Below, one piece after another: positions 24,367 through 37,890 of a stretch of DNA of 64,000 nucleotides (within the stretch, counting starts at the first letter, position 1; every line of letters starts with the position of its first letter). The notes beneath the pieces were generated by a model. It saw nothing but the letters and a program-made list of their open reading frames with translations. It did no database searches and had not been told where the DNA came from. The DNA is from Iris pallida (taxonomy: Eukaryota; Streptophyta; Magnoliopsida; Asparagales; Iridaceae): the NCBI GenBank assembly GCA_029216955.1, contig JANAVB010010791.1, positions 9,411,625 through 9,475,624 on the forward strand. Reading direction: 5' to 3'. The translations under genes were made by a program, and so were the position numbers.

Positions 24367-25316
24367 GGACTACCATGCACATTACCTTTTGTGACTGTAC
24401 GCTCCACTAGAGTTGCGGGTTAACGACCCCTTTACTACTACTAACGACCGCTAATGTTCTGCGAAGCGTTATACGCTTACTATTACTGGCGGCCACTGTC
24501 GCTTTGTTGAACGTTATGCTCTTAGGCCCCTAGTACCTAAGTGGGGACTATGTTGATCCCATTTTAGCCAGAGAGCCCATGCGTTTGAGGTTTGTTCTTA
24601 AATTGTCTTCATATAGAATAGTTAGTTGACCTTATCTGTTAGGTATCAGGGCTTTTGGTTGTGTACTTATACCTAATTGTGGCTTTAAACAGTTTTTTAT
24701 CGCGAACTAGTGTGCCTCACCTTATCCTTGTTTGGTTGTAGTTTTGGTTCACTGCTTCAATAATAAGATACTAAATCTTGTTGTGGTCCGGATACTATAT
24801 CGAATTTGTGACATGGAAATATACTTCATCATAGATTAGGGTGCCATCTCCTGTCCTTATTTGGTTGGGGGGATGGTACGCTAATTAAAGGGTGGAGTAT
24901 TGGACCATATCTTGATCTGCTTGACTTATTGTTGAGCAGTCTATATTTAGTTATATGGCATATTTTTTCTGTATCTTGTTACGTCCCTTTGAGGACCTGG
25001 TGATCTTTCCAGGTGTGTGTTGTCTTGACTTTCCACAAGTATCCCGACCAAGACCGTGATCTTCTTCTTTCTATCGAAGATGACATGCTCTTGGGCTATT
25101 TCTTTCTTTCTAGTTTTATGTTGGTAGTAGATTTGTCTCCATCCAACCACTTGTACAATGACAATTCATATTTGTTTTATAATATCTTATTTCTTTCATA
25201 TTGTGGTTGACATTAGCTTGTTGAGATTATTCTACATTTACAGATTACGTATATTTATTATATGGCTAGCATGTTTAAATACCTAGTCCTTTGTAAATTA
25301 GGACTGGGGCATTACT

Positions 25317-27481
25317 TATTTTTGTGGTGGCCCATCCAGGTCAATAAATAAATATTTGGTTACATAACTATTCCAAGCAAGCCTGCATATAGGATTAGAA
25401 TCTAGGATCTCATCTACATTTTTTTTCTTGAATCCATTTTCGAACTCTCATTTTGACGACCTTGATTTGCATCTTGCTTGATTCCTTTTCTACCATGAAT
25501 TTTATTTTTCACGCTTAATAGAGGTTAGGAAGATGACTCGTACTACGTATATATGTTCCATTATTTAATCATACTATTAGCTGAACTCTTGTAAGTTGGG
25601 TAGTATGCTTCATAACCTACCATCCCAATGTCCGTACGATCCATTAATGAGGTAAAATTCAATGGTACTGATAGGTTTACCTAAACTACAGAGTTTAGAG
25701 GTCCCTAACCCATTTGGTCTACTAAGGTCTTAGATAAGAAGATAGTATGATAATTGTAGAGGCACAAACACCGAATGAGATTTAGATTTTTGAGAAACTT
25801 GAACTATTCCTACTTTCTTTCATCATAATCTCACGTACTTATATTTTTTTACTATTTTGACTGATGCTACTATTATAACCTAGTTTTGCAAGCTTATTTT
25901 TTATTGAGCTTGTTTACGACATATATTTTATTGGGTGCACCCACTAACTACATATTTTTTTATTTAGAATCGATGTATTATGGTCTGATCAACCTTAGTG
26001 CAGTTGGTTCGCTCTTCGTATGATTATTCTACATTGATTGAGATATAGCTGATTTAGCTTATTAGACAAATATACTTGCCTCTACGATCACATCCGTGTC
26101 TAACAACTCTCTTTTGAACTATCCAATCGCCTTTGAATCCCGTATTTGCATTAAATCACATCTCCTTTGAACTTTTTATTTTATTTATTTTCGTCTTCAC
26201 CTATTTCGGAAAGATAAACGCTCATGCTTGATAACTAGACACAAAGTATCCCCCTTAGTTTGTCATACCACCCATGGTCATGATAGTTATCTATACACAA
26301 GCATAGTTGGTCATCGACCAAGCCATGTGACTACATCCTCATCTTGACTTACTCATCCTTTCCCTCAACTCTAGATCTATTATCGTGACCTTCTAACCAT
26401 TTGAAACTTAAGAATGATTAGAATCATTCCCTTGATCGTACCCCAATCTAGGAGACTAATTTTCTCTCAAGGGACCACGTTTCACAAATCTCTACTTATT
26501 CACATCTTGATCTACTTAACCCTTATTATTTTTATTTTCGTGCGTTAGCTAGCAACTCTCATTCATTGCCCAAACCATACCAACGACCTTTGAACCAAAC
26601 CATATTTTACTTCCAATTGAATTGCTCTCCTTGAGGATTTTTTTATTTAACTCCTCCGTAATTCATGCAAGCCTTGTTCTTATTTTCCTTATGTAAAGAA
26701 AGAGATCGGATCATGACACCCTTCAGTTAGAACGAGGCTAGATTAGACCACCCCATAGACGATATTTGGATAAGATGATTATGTGATTATGAAGCATATA
26801 AATAGGGTGGTATATTTAACTTTGTGGAAGACACTAGTAGATGAAATAACTAAGGATAACTTTCATGTGATATTTTTATGATATTAGTTTTCGAGGTTAA
26901 TCAATTATCGAAGATAGAAAATTTTTAAATCCTTGATGCTTTAAGGATTCACATTCTATGAGGATTATAAATATAAATATCATGATTACGAAGAGTTTGA
27001 TTTTTTTTTTTTTACTTTTGACTAAATTTTTGAGGATATATAACAAATTGAATCAAAAGAGAAGAAAATGTGTTTCAAGTTATTTAAATTTTATGGAATA
27101 TGAAATTTAAGTAGAAATCAAAATTAGAAAAGTGATTACTGATGAAATGATATCGACGATTCAAAGATTATGACGATATTAAACCCAACTTAAAATATTG
27201 AGGTATTGATCCCAGATTGAGATCGAGTAAGTTATTAACTATTTTTGAGATAAAATGATCGAATTAGACACAGATGGGTTATCAAGCATGTAATCATTTC
27301 TAAGAGATATTCGTTGATTTTGTTTTTACAATTATCGAAATAGTTGTTGAGTGTCATTTCCCTAATCTCGTCCAATATTTTGATTGTATTTTTGTATTAA
27401 GAATATCCTTCTACCTTCTCATCCCTACCTACGCTAGTTACTTTTAATTTCGAGGACAAAATTCTAGTAAGTTTGGTAGAA
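25317..27481 (+). other. G2 interior, noncoding
   Basis: No capsid, protease, RT or integrase motif is visible in either strand. Just after the LTR (25324-25340) it has GTGGTGGCCCATCCAGG, nearly identical to the start of the G4 interior on the opposite strand (61111-61130), which suggests a shared leader or primer region. The right end (27449-27481) holds the Gypsy polypurine-tract context. The region between is AT-rich with only short accidental ORFs. Confidence 0.7.
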
Positions 27482-30400
27482 TGTAAACCCCTAACATTTT
27501 ACTAGTTTTTTATTTGTTTATCTTATTTTGGTATTATACGTCAAGTACAAATACATATATACAAAGTATTATAATTAGTTTACACAATAGTTTTATTATT
27601 GGATTTTTATAAATATAAAAATAACTATTTTGTTTCGATATAATACAAGGTAAATATCTTTTATATTTATTCGAGTATAAATATGTCGTCCCAAATTTGC
27701 CAAACTTATTTTTATTATTATATAAATGTTTTTTATTTGGTATACAAGTATAGGTACTAATTTGGAAAGTAATACTTATGTAAATAATTTGTACTATTTG
27801 CATGGAATGTACATGAAAATAAATTTATGTATATTTTGTAAACTTTAGTTTTAGAAAAAAAATTATTTTGAATTATTTTCAAGTACTTTAAATTAATTGG
27901 AATTATTTTTATTTATACAAATATATTTTAAATTTATTTGTTGTAATCTAAATTGGGAGTAGATCTTATTGGATTGGATTTTAAATAGTTTTAAATTAAA
28001 GATGAGATTTATCTAGCTTTAAATTTGGATTAGATTTTAATAAAATAGTTTTAAATAGATTTAAATTAGTGTGAGATTTATCAAGTTGGATTTAAATCAT
28101 TTATAATCTTAATCTAATTAGGATTCCTCCACCTTAATTATAAGGGAGCCTTTCCATTGTTTTTCTTCTCAAATGTTTCTCCAAAAAAATTTCCACCACC
28201 ATTGTGTGTGCACCATGTTGATGTTCACCCTCTTGTGTCATCCTGTGTTGGCCTTAGGTCCGACCTCGGGTGTCTTTTCTCTATCAAAATTTCTCTCATT
28301 TTCGACCAAAATATCCAAAATTCGTCATAAAATCAGCCTCAACGGTAGCAACTTTGAAGAGTCATAACTCCCATCTTCGTACTCCGTTTCACTTCCAATC
28401 TTTCTTGTTTGAATCATATTGCGGTTAGCTTCGATAATCTATAATTTATTTTAGCAAGTTTGTAATATATTTTTCTAAAATATTTGAGTGCCAATTGTCC
28501 GAAAATCGATACGTCGCACTATTTTTGAGATTTTGGGAGATCTTGAACTCAGTTTTGTGATCCGTTTGATGTTTTAGAAAGCTGGCATGATGATCTATAT
28601 CATGCAAATTTTTCAAAAATTATTTTAAAAAATTTGTATTTTATTTTGGGCTAACGTATATTTATAATATTTTGTGGTATTTAAAATAAACTTTTGATCT
28701 AAAAATATTATCGTAATATTTTCTACCTATTAAATTATAATTTTTCTCTAAAAATAATATTCCTAGATTTTAAAGTATTTTTCTAAAATTATTTTAACTA
28801 ATAAAAAGAGTAGTTTCTAAATTAAAACTTATTTTCAAGTATGTATTTATCTAAATATTTTGGGACAATAAAATAGAGTTTTCAAGTATTATAAATATTT
28901 TTCTGAAAATAGTATATGTATTACTTAAATTAATCTCATCGATTATTAATTCTTGACCATGGCTAATTGTATTTCCTATTATCTTACAAAATTGGACATT
29001 CTTATGTTGACTCTAGCTAATTTTGACTATTCTAGACTTGTTGGAACAGTCTATCCCATCATCAGAGGCCATTTTGTGAATTTTTAACACCAAAATCAAA
29101 TTTTGTGCTATGGTGATCATCTCACCACACCAAAAGTTACTACCAGACAAGATACCTTGCCATCTACTGTCTATTTACTTTAGCTCACATATTGCATGCA
29201 TTTATTTATTAGTTATTTTCTACAAAATAGATTATGCTACATAGTCATATTGAGATGCAGTTTTACTATCTAGTTTTATTTCCTGTTACTTAACTATTTC
29301 TATACACATTAGCCCTAGATTTAAGACACCACCCCTCGTTTGTGTTGCATTCATTGGCCTTGACATGTTTATGCCATGATGTCGCAAGTCGTATATAGAT
29401 CTCGGAATTGCGTAGCTGTTTGGCCACTGGTATTTATAGTCGTACGATAGGATTTAACCGCTAATAGTATGCTGCTTGATTAGTTTGACTTAGCGGTTAA
29501 TAGAGGTTATACATCTTGTGGCTACAACATAGATAGGTATGGAGTACGGGGGACATTTTCTTAGCGTATGGGCTACCATGCACATTATCTTTTGTGACCG
29601 TACGTTCCACTGATGATGTGGGTTGACAACCCCATTTACTGCTATTGACGGCCGCTAATTTTCTGCGAAGCGTTATGCTCTTACTGTTACTGGCGTCCAA
29701 TGTCGCTTCGCTGAACGTTATCCTCTTAGGCCCCTGGTGCCTAAGTGGGGACTATGTCGATCCTATTTTAGCTAGAGAATATATACGTTGGAGGTTTATT
29801 CTTAAATTGCCTTCACATAGAATTGTTAGGTACCATATCTTATCCGTTAAGTATCAGTGCTTTTGGTTGTGTACTTATACCTGATCGTGGCTTTGAATAG
29901 TATTTTATTGTGAACTAGTGTGCCACACCTTGTCTTTGTTTGGTTGTAGGTATGGCTACTTCGGTGATAAGATACTGAACCTTGTTGTGATCCAGATACT
30001 ATATCGGATTTGTGGTATAGAAAGGTACTTTATCATAGATTAGGGTGCCATCTCCTGTCCTTGTTTGGTTGGGGGGATGGTACGCTAATTAAAGGGTGGA
30101 GTATTGGACCATGTAATGATCTGATTGACTTACTATTGAGCAGTTTATATTAAGCTACATGTTTTTCTGTATCTTGTTACGTCCCTCTGAAGACCTAGTG
30201 ATCTCTTCAGGTGCGTATTTTTTTGACTTTTTGCAGGTATCCCTGCCAAGACCATGATCTTCTCCTTCCTATCGAAGATGACATGCTCATGGATCATCCT
30301 TTGCTGCTCGCATTCTTATTTTGCTTTTTTTTCTTTCTAATTTTATGTTGGTAGTGGATTTGTCTTCATCCAACCACTTGTACAATGATAATTCATATTT

Positions 30401-30542
30401 ATTTTATAATATCTTATTTGTTTTATATTATGGATGAGATTAGTTTGTCGTGATTATACTGCATTTACAACTTACTATATTTATTATACGGTTGGCATGT
30501 TTACGTACCTAGTCCTTTATATATTGGGACTGGGGCGTTACA
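27482..30542 (+). repeat. G2 3' LTR
   Basis: The intact-length copy is 3061 bp, from TGTAAACCCC to GGGGCGTTACA, followed by the TSD TGTAT at 30543-30547. The CTTGTTACGTCCC...CAGG block shared with S1 lies near 30172-30210. Confidence 0.88.
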
Positions 30543-30830
30543 TGTATCATATCGTCTTCCTCTTCCGTCGTCGCTACGTAGGGTACATGACATATTTTAT
30601 GTATCTCAGTTGCATCGGTATGTTCTGAATTCGAGCCACATCCTAGATCATTTCAAGTTGGACGTTGGTACGACCTATCCTATGAGAAGAGACCCGTATC
30701 CATTTTAGACCGGAGGGAGAAGGTTCTCAAAAATCGGACTATCTGATTAGTTCATATTTTCTGGGATCATCACTCACCGGACGAGTTGACATAGGAACGC
30801 GATACTGATATCCGAGCTTGTTACTCGTAT
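30543..30830 (+). pseudogene. G1 integrase C-terminal remnant
   Basis: Directly after the G2 duplication, the frame reads S-Y-R-L-P-L-P-S-S-L-R-R-V-H-D, then F-Y-V-S-Q-L-H-R-Y-V. This is the standard integrase tail of plant Gypsy elements, and it joins in frame with the V-G-D left at 16611-16619. Two stops then break a T-Y-P-M-R-R / I-G-L-S-D segment. A chromodomain, if once present, is no longer recognisable. Confidence 0.8.
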
Positions 30831-31083
30831 CTGTTTGATTCCTAAGGTAGACTTATTCGTGTATCTATGCTTTACCTTTTATTGGGTGTGATTGTAAGAA
30901 TGTATGATGTTATTGTTGTATGTTTATTGTTTTTACATTCCTTCAAAACTACTCTAGTTGGATTTCATGATTTATGAGTTTCCTGTCTCGATCTTGATAT
31001 CATGTTTTTTGGATTCCTTGTCTATTTTTGGCTATCCTTTAGGAAATTTCGAGGACAAAAATTTTCTAAGGAGGGAAGAGTTC

Positions 31084-33800
31084 TGAGACTCATCTCACAT
31101 TTTTCGTATTTGTATATGGATACGTATTTTATACTATATTCTATATTTTCTTGGATTCCAAAGAATCGGAAGAAAACTTGATTTTGGGACTTTTCTGTAA
31201 AACCAGCATACCGCCGGCATATTGATCTGTACCGATGGTATGCCAATCAGGCAGAAAATCTACTTTATCGATATTTTCGATTCAAGATATTTTTGTATAG
31301 ATATTTTTATGAATAGTATTTAGATATTTTGATGAATAGTGGTGATACATTCTATTATCCATTGGTTTCTTGGTTTTCTTCTGAACTGTCGAGATTGATC
31401 CTGATCGAGTCGCAGATCGCGATGGGATGGTCATGATTAATTCACCTTCTCTATATATACGATTACGTTTCTTTTCGATTTCTCTTTTTATTTTCTCTCT
31501 CCATTCTTTATTTCTTTTCGTTTCTATTCTATATTCCTCGGGAGCTTGGAGCTTGGTCTCGAGACCTCAGAGTATCGTTTATGAACCCCTCTTGATGGTG
31601 GATTTGAAGAGTTAGCTTGAAGATTTATTAGGCAAGTATATCTTACCGAACTACTGGACGTATTATGGTTTTCTTGTGGTTTTTATTTTCTTACTGCCTT
31701 GTTAGTCTAATATTTTCTAGTACTTGCTTTGTTAAATATGTTTCTCCTATGATTATCATTATTTTGCCCGTGTCAGAATTTGGTCTGAGCTAGGTTTTGA
31801 TTCCTGTGAAATCTTGATATTTTCTTAGTAGGAAAACTCTGTAATAAGAACGATGCCGGAGTATCTGCCATGAGACTTAGTATATATGATGTACACGACC
31901 TTCCCATAGTATTATTTTTATGGTTATACTGATTTTAGCAACTTTCAGGACGAATTTTGGTTTCCGAAAATTATTCAATGCCTTTAGTATTGTTTCTCGG
32001 CTAGAATCGGCATACCGCCGCTATACCGGTGTGTACCGACGGAATACATATTTGTGAGCCCTCTTTTTGGTTGAAAATCTATTATGACACTTTTCAGCAT
32101 ACCAACGGTGCACCGGTCTGTACCGGCGGTACACCGGTGCGGCATATAGAATTTGACAGAAAGTTTTTGCCTATAGAAACTGACATACCGACGGTGTACC
32201 GGTGTGTACCGTCGTAATACCGATCCAGTACTTAAGTTGTTTATTTCTGGATTTTTGGCTTAATTTCCTAATTTCTTCTTGTTTACTGCTTTATCATCTT
32301 ATCTTGCCTAATTCACTGTCTCGTCCTGTCATACTTGGTTAGACCCAATACTTGATCTTGTCTTGTCTTAATAGTGGTCTATCATGGCACACTCATGATT
32401 CATGTACATGTCTAGCTTTCTGATAGTAGCCTGTCATGGCTCACTTATGATCCTGTACATGTCTAACTTGATATAGTGGCTCATCGTAGCACACTCATAT
32501 CTCGATACTTGTCTCGTCTTGTCTTGTTGTGGCTTGTTATAGTCTAGTTTTTTGCTTGTCTTGCCATGTCTAGTCCTGCATGTCTCATGTCTAGGATGGA
32601 TCTGCAGAATACCACACCCGCAATCCTGAATAAAAAAAAAGTTAGGGGTTAACAACTAGCTTTATAATCTAGATCATTGGGAGGAGAGAATTTCCCGGTT
32701 GCCTACAAACCCTTTGTTCTGGCCTTATACATATCTACTTGGGATTTGGAGCTATCTTTCATGATGAGCACACTTCCAGCATACCGTCAAGTGTTGCACT
32801 ACTTTAAGACACACGTATCTTACTGCGGTAAGTCGGGTAATCTGAAGGGTGGGCAACTGGATTGGATTTTTCAACTTGCATATGTTAGTAATTAGTATTG
32901 TGGTAACCCTAGTTAGCTAATGTATCAAGCTGTATTTATTGCTTGGCCATAGTTGACGGATGGAGTTCATTTTTGTCTAGTCTAGTCTTGCTCCAGTTTA
33001 TCTTATTTCAGCACTTAGATTCCTGCTATTCCTGTACATGATATTATTCCTTTTACATGCTTGGCTTCACTACATGTCTTACATGCTTGGCTTCACACTT
33101 GTCCTACATGCTCGATTTTATTACATGCTCACATATCCAGTTTATCTTATATGTTCACATGCTATTTCCCTTACATGTTTCTAAATTTTTTTCATATACA
33201 CTGTGGTACCAATTAATTATTTTTGTCTGGTTTTACTGCTTGCTTTAGAGTTGTTATGAATTGCATGTTTGTTTTAGTTCATAGTTTGGCTTCCTTTGTT
33301 GTACTTGCTATTGGGACTCTGACCCTACTAGTAATGTTTGACCATATCTGGTTGAGAAGTCCGAAGATCTTTCGGACCTTCCACTCAATGGCGACCACCT
33401 AGAGCACCAGGGTGCTTGAGTTGGTATTCTTTCTCTTACCCACAGTTGGCCTTCTGGCTTAGACATGATTGTATATTTTATAGACTGCAGCTAAAGTTGA
33501 TCATGTATGACTTAGTCTTGCTAGTTCTTCATTTTGTATTACTAGCTTTATGATCATCTATATATTATAGTTTGGGACATTTTACTGTCTTGTATGCTTG
33601 ATTATTATATCCTTGTACATTACTTGCTTTCCTGTGATTGAGATATATAGGAATCACTTGACCTAGGATCGACTGTTGGTTTGTAGTAGTAACCCCATGT
33701 ATACAGCTTATACATTATTTTGGAGTACTGGAGTACTTTGGTATAGGTAGCTGGCCTGGTCCGTCTTTGCTTACAGGTATTCTGGTTCTGGGGCGTGACA
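31084..33800 (+). repeat. G1 3' LTR
   Basis: The segment 31046-31083 contains TTTCGAGGACAAAA and AAGGAGGGAAGAG, the usual Gypsy polypurine context, so the LTR is taken to start at TGAGACTC (31084). It ends GGGGCGTGACA at 33800 (2717 bp). Four related modules with ACCG/CGGT half-sites lie at about 31206-31243, 32008-32046, 32097-32143 and 32183-32221. No 5' partner is in the window, so no TSD can be checked. The start could be off by a few bases. Confidence 0.75.
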
Positions 33801-34769
33801 ATAGCAGGTTGCAAGCCTCAATCTATGTGTCATAGTACCTCGTGCCACCAAAGCACGACCAAATGTTTTACCTTAGGTCAGATCGGTCTCATTGCCCTAG
33901 GTACCGTTCGAGGAAACTAACTCAAACCTTGTGCAAAAGATGTCCATGACCTTGCAAATGAATATCCGACTCAACTGTAATACAATTTGCATGGTAAAAT
34001 TAAGCCAACATCAATGGAACCAACATTAAATAGTCATCATCATCACAGCATCAATTGGGAATTACCAATTCCCACATTCTCATTATTCCATTATCGTATC
34101 ATTTTATCACCTTTCATATCATTTCATAGGAACATGTATCAATTCATTATTTGTGTCATATTGCATAACAGTTCATTCATCAAGTGTTATGTATTCTAGC
34201 ATCTTAGTATCAGCTTGTGGCATATCTATTAATTATTTAGCTAAGTATCATCAATCAATGAATATAGTAAGGTAATAAGAGAATTTATTTAGTTGGCATG
34301 TAGGAGTAGCAGAGAAGGAAAAAAGCACCACGGAGAATCCACCACTCACCAATTAGATATTGCCGAGAAAAGAAGGAACACTTGTGTGATTAGCTCTCAG
34401 TTATGCGCCTGCCTGCAATAGTACCAACAGTTTGGTTAATACCTCATCTCATTTATGTTCCTTTCTCTCATAATTCTCAAGAATGAATGCATGGAATAAT
34501 CGATGAAAACGGGCAACAAAATCAAATCATCAAAAACCATTCCGGAATGCATCCATCAAAACCAAGTAGCAAAACATCCAGCAGAAACTCCTTGGCTTAT
34601 TTCAAGAGAAACTGTTCCATTAGTTGGAAAAGTTCTTACGTATTCGTCCGTGATCGATTCAATGTCGACGATAAGTTTCTCCAATACTCGGTTCCTACTG
34701 AGTCTATTAAGCGACAAGCCTTATATAGTGGACCGATAGGAGGGGGCACTACAGCTACCACCCAACTAG
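33801..34769. other. Intergenic, no supported feature
   Basis: The sequence after the G1 LTR has only short ORFs (for example 34487-34792) with no recognisable domain. CAT-rich and AT-rich stretches are present. It may include remains of older retroelements, but nothing firm can be seen. Confidence 0.5.
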
Positions 34770-36550
34770 TCGATTATCATTTGTTACCATAGATATTACA
34801 TTCTTGGAGTCTGAAATGTTCTTTGGTGTTACCAATTCTTCTCTTCAGTGAAAGTCTAGAATATGGAAGCGTCGGATTAGAAAGCATGTTCCTGATCTGA
34901 TTGAAGTTGAGATTATGTCTGAGAGCTCGTTAACAATTCAAACCCTTTTGTGACTGCTTTATTTCCAAATTAGATTGAAGTTGGGATTACGACGGAGAGC
35001 TCACCACCCACTTATTCTATTGTGACTGCTTCATCTCCTATTGCGATTTCTTCCCCCTTCTTCTCCTATAGTACCCATCCATGTTATGTCTCCTAAAGAC
35101 ATTACTGAGGTAATATTGGATGATTTGGTTAGTACTGACAACTTTAATTTGACTTTATGTCTATTATTCCAAATGACGATGACAAATGTCAATTATCATC
35201 CAAAAGTACTCGCAAAAAATATTGAGTCATTCTTCTCCATAAGACGTTAAATAAGTAAAACATCTATGTAAATATTTATTATGTGTCCTCACAACACCAT
35301 CTTCGAGTTGCTAGCATTTGTGAATCAAATGGCTATCATTGTTGTTCCTAATAGGGTACAAGATGCAATTTCTGATCCAAACTGGGATGATGTAATAAAT
35401 GATAAGAAGCTTTGAAGGAAAATTATGCATGGGATAAAGGCAGTTGGTTGTAGATGGGTCTTTATAATCAAACATAAGCTAGATGAGATGATTAATAGAT
35501 ACAAGGCAAGCTTAGTTTCTTGTGAGTTTACTGCAACTTATGAGATTGATGATCAAAAATTATTTTTAGTAGCAGCAAAAATAAATATTATTTTATTGTT
35601 AATGACTCTAGCTGCAAACCTAGATTGGTCGTTACATAAGTATGATATGAAGAGCACTTTCTTAAAATGAGATTTATGTGAAGAATTTTGCATGATTATG
35701 CATCCCCTGGATACAATGCTCTTGGTAGAACTAATTTAGTTTGTAAGATAAAGAAGGTGTTGCATGGTTTAAAATAGTCCCCGAGGACTTGATTTGGACA
35801 TTTAGTCTGCATATGAAGAAATATGGCTATTGGCAAAGTAATGCATATCATATGTTGTTCCTTAGACATCAGAATGACAATGTAACAATGCTTTTGTTAT
35901 TTACTTGGATGATATAATCGTTATTGGTAGTGATACTAAGGAGATGGCAAAATTAAATCTAGCTTCCGAATTTTATATAAAACATATGGGTGATTTTTAT
36001 TTGGGAATCGAGGTGACCGATTCGAAGCAAGGTATACTTCTTTTAGAAAGAAAATATGTCTTGGATTTATTTAAAGAAGATTGGATGTTGGGTTACAAAC
36101 CACTTGATACCCCTATTGTGCATAATCATGGCTTGGAAGAGTATTGCGATCAAACACTAAAGAATACGGAAAGACATCAAAGGTTAGTTGGTAGACTTAT
36201 TTATTTATTGCATATTAGACCTGGCATTGTGTATGCTCTTATCTAAGTCAATTATGCATAGTCTAAGTGAGGACCATATGAATGTTGTTATTGTTACAAG
36301 GATATTGCAATATTTAAAATATGCACTTCGAAAAGGACTTATGTATTCTAAGCATCATCACTTGAATGTAGACGACAATACATATTATAATCAATGCGCT
36401 TATCTCATAAGTCATGGTCAATCGTCGACTTGGTATGAATCTTTGTCACGTCAACTCATCTCATCTCATCTCATAAACCAATGTTATTTCGATTCGACAA
36501 CCAAGAGCATGACATACATAAATAATGTAACCATTACAACATGCTACTAG
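34770..36550 (+). pseudogene. C4: Copia pol relic (linker, RT, part of RNase H)
   Basis: A linker-like D-I-T-F-L-E-S segment near 34792-34812 is followed by fragmentary RT. The frame 35425-35670 shows G-C-R-W-V-F and K-Y-D-M-K-S-T-F-L. After several stops, Y-L-D-D-I-I-V-I-G-S-D appears at about 35900-35932, so the catalytic D-D pair survives. The frame 35905-36246 continues with H-M-G-D-F-Y-L-G-I-E-V and a G-R-L-I-Y-L block, then decays. The motif style resembles the Ale/RE1-type Copia branch, a loose inference. No LTR, primer site or TSD could be found around it. Confidence 0.8.
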
Positions 36551-37881
36551 TAAAATAATTAATCTACTTAGTTTAGTGTTTATCAGTATACCTTTGTTGA
36601 TGCATTAACTACATAAACGTGACCATCTAAGGTATCCACATGAGAATGTTTGTCGTTGAGAGATCCAATTCACGAACTCTTTGCATGAACCAAAAGTAGC
36701 AACCCAACGATCTCCCCAAGTTCTTAAAGTTGCTTTGCGATGCAACTCTTTCCGCTCGTTGTTGTTGTTATTTACTGCGATGTTTGTAGGCCAATTAGAA
36801 ATTCGATTAGATTATCAATATAATCGGGCTAGCTGAGAACATGGAAGAGATAAGGAAAGGATGTTCTTATTGGTTATGTACTACATTCATGAATGATTCA
36901 CTACACCCAATTAATAACCGTCATAACCCTTGAGTTCGCTAAAGGTACAAAATCAAAGTGTTGATGTACGCTTTCATAAGCTGCATAATTAATGGCATCA
37001 TGTCCAAATGCCACTTGAACCATTGACATAAATGATATCTATTGAAATTATAGCATACATCATTCATTTTGTGGTATAATGCAGTGAACCCATTCAACTA
37101 ACCGAGCACCCGTGCTCTTACTATGGTGCCAATTACACTAGCAACTTATGAGACCACTTGCACACATCCTCTAGGTTGGACACAAAGTATACTAACCTAT
37201 CCAATTTAATTCATCAATGTCCTTCTTGGTGAACCTATGTCCAGGAACATACATTTAAGAGTGAAGCTTATAGGACATTATTATCTCATCTAAGTCTTTT
37301 TATGACAATAGAAAATCCATTGCCTTACACTTGGAGTTTAACAATTTTATAAACACAATCTAAATACAATACATATAATGCCACTAATTATAATCAAAAC
37401 ATCTGATATATCTAGTGATATTTGTACAAATAAAACACCTTTCAAATTGACAGCTATGACATATCGCTATCATATATGCCACACATGCCATTCTTCTAGT
37501 TGTCAGATGACTACTTCGATTCTTGGTAATTTGGGAATAAAATTTTATTTTATTTAATCCTCTCTTTTTTTCTCTTTTATCAAAGGGCATTAGTCAATAG
37601 CCTGTATACGAGATTTTGTCTTCTCGTACATTTCACAAACACATTGTTTCTCTCTGTTATACACCATATGGTATAAAAAATTTATGTTAGCGAATTATGA
37701 CTAATTGAAAACAAATCGATACCACAAATTATAATCTAACTTGGTCACTGTAGGAGCGCATTGGTCAGTTACTTATAAACTTTGGATATTTGACCTCATG
37801 TATACTCTGCCAAAACTTTGGTTCTCCCTCCTACATGCCACGTGGTAGGAAGTCTTTATACTAGTGAATCTTCGATAGATA
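36551..37881. other. Intergenic, no supported feature
   Basis: AT-rich sequence with short unremarkable ORFs on both strands and no recognisable protein motif, RNA gene or terminal repeat. Confidence 0.5.
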
Positions 37882-37890
37882 AAAAATGAT

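Larger units (their letters stand above)
16624..25316 (+). repeat. G2 5' LTR, split by C2
   Basis: The pieces are 16624-18677 and 24367-25316 (with GGACT duplicated at 18673-18677 and 24367-24371). Together they align end to end with the 3' LTR. The first two bases are TA instead of TG and the last base of the terminal CA is changed (GGGGCATTACT at 25306-25316). Near 24975-25013 it carries the CTTGTTACGTCCC...CCAGG block shared with S1 and with the 3' LTR. Confidence 0.85.
16624..30542 (+). mobile_element. G2: non-autonomous large-LTR (LARD-like) Gypsy element, TSD TGTAT
   Basis: Flanks TGTAT (16619-16623 and 30543-30547) mark a complete insertion into the G1 integrase. The LTRs are about 3.0 kb; the interior 25317-27481 is only about 2.2 kb with no gag or pol that I can recognise. 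The 5' LTR is interrupted by C2 (18678-24366). The interior ends with the sequence typical of Gypsy polypurine regions (TTTCGAGGACAAAATTC, then GTTTGGTAGAA) before the 3' LTR at 27482. The two LTRs differ by many substitutions, so the insertion is old. Mobility would have needed proteins from an autonomous relative. Confidence 0.85.
483..33800 (+). mobile_element. G1: outer Ty3/Gypsy retrotransposon, 5'-truncated, split by three nested insertions
   Basis: Pieces of one Gypsy element can be followed in order: gag (527-1677), protease and start of RT (4689-5760), end of RNase H into integrase (5826-5972 and 15515-16623), integrase C-terminus (30543 to about 30830), polypurine tract and 3' LTR (31084-33800). 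Three inserts with their own target duplications separate the pieces: 1678-4688, 5973-15514 and 16624-30542. Reading across the third junction restores an uninterrupted integrase frame, which confirms the nesting. No 5' LTR is present; the left end stops abruptly next to a foreign protease fragment near 483-526. The left boundary given is approximate. Confidence 0.85.

Noticed and set aside
34487..34792. A 101-codon ORF upstream of the C4 relic
   Set aside because: No recognisable domain, and composition is not gene-like for this genome (SCL3 is very GC-rich); kept only as intergenic.
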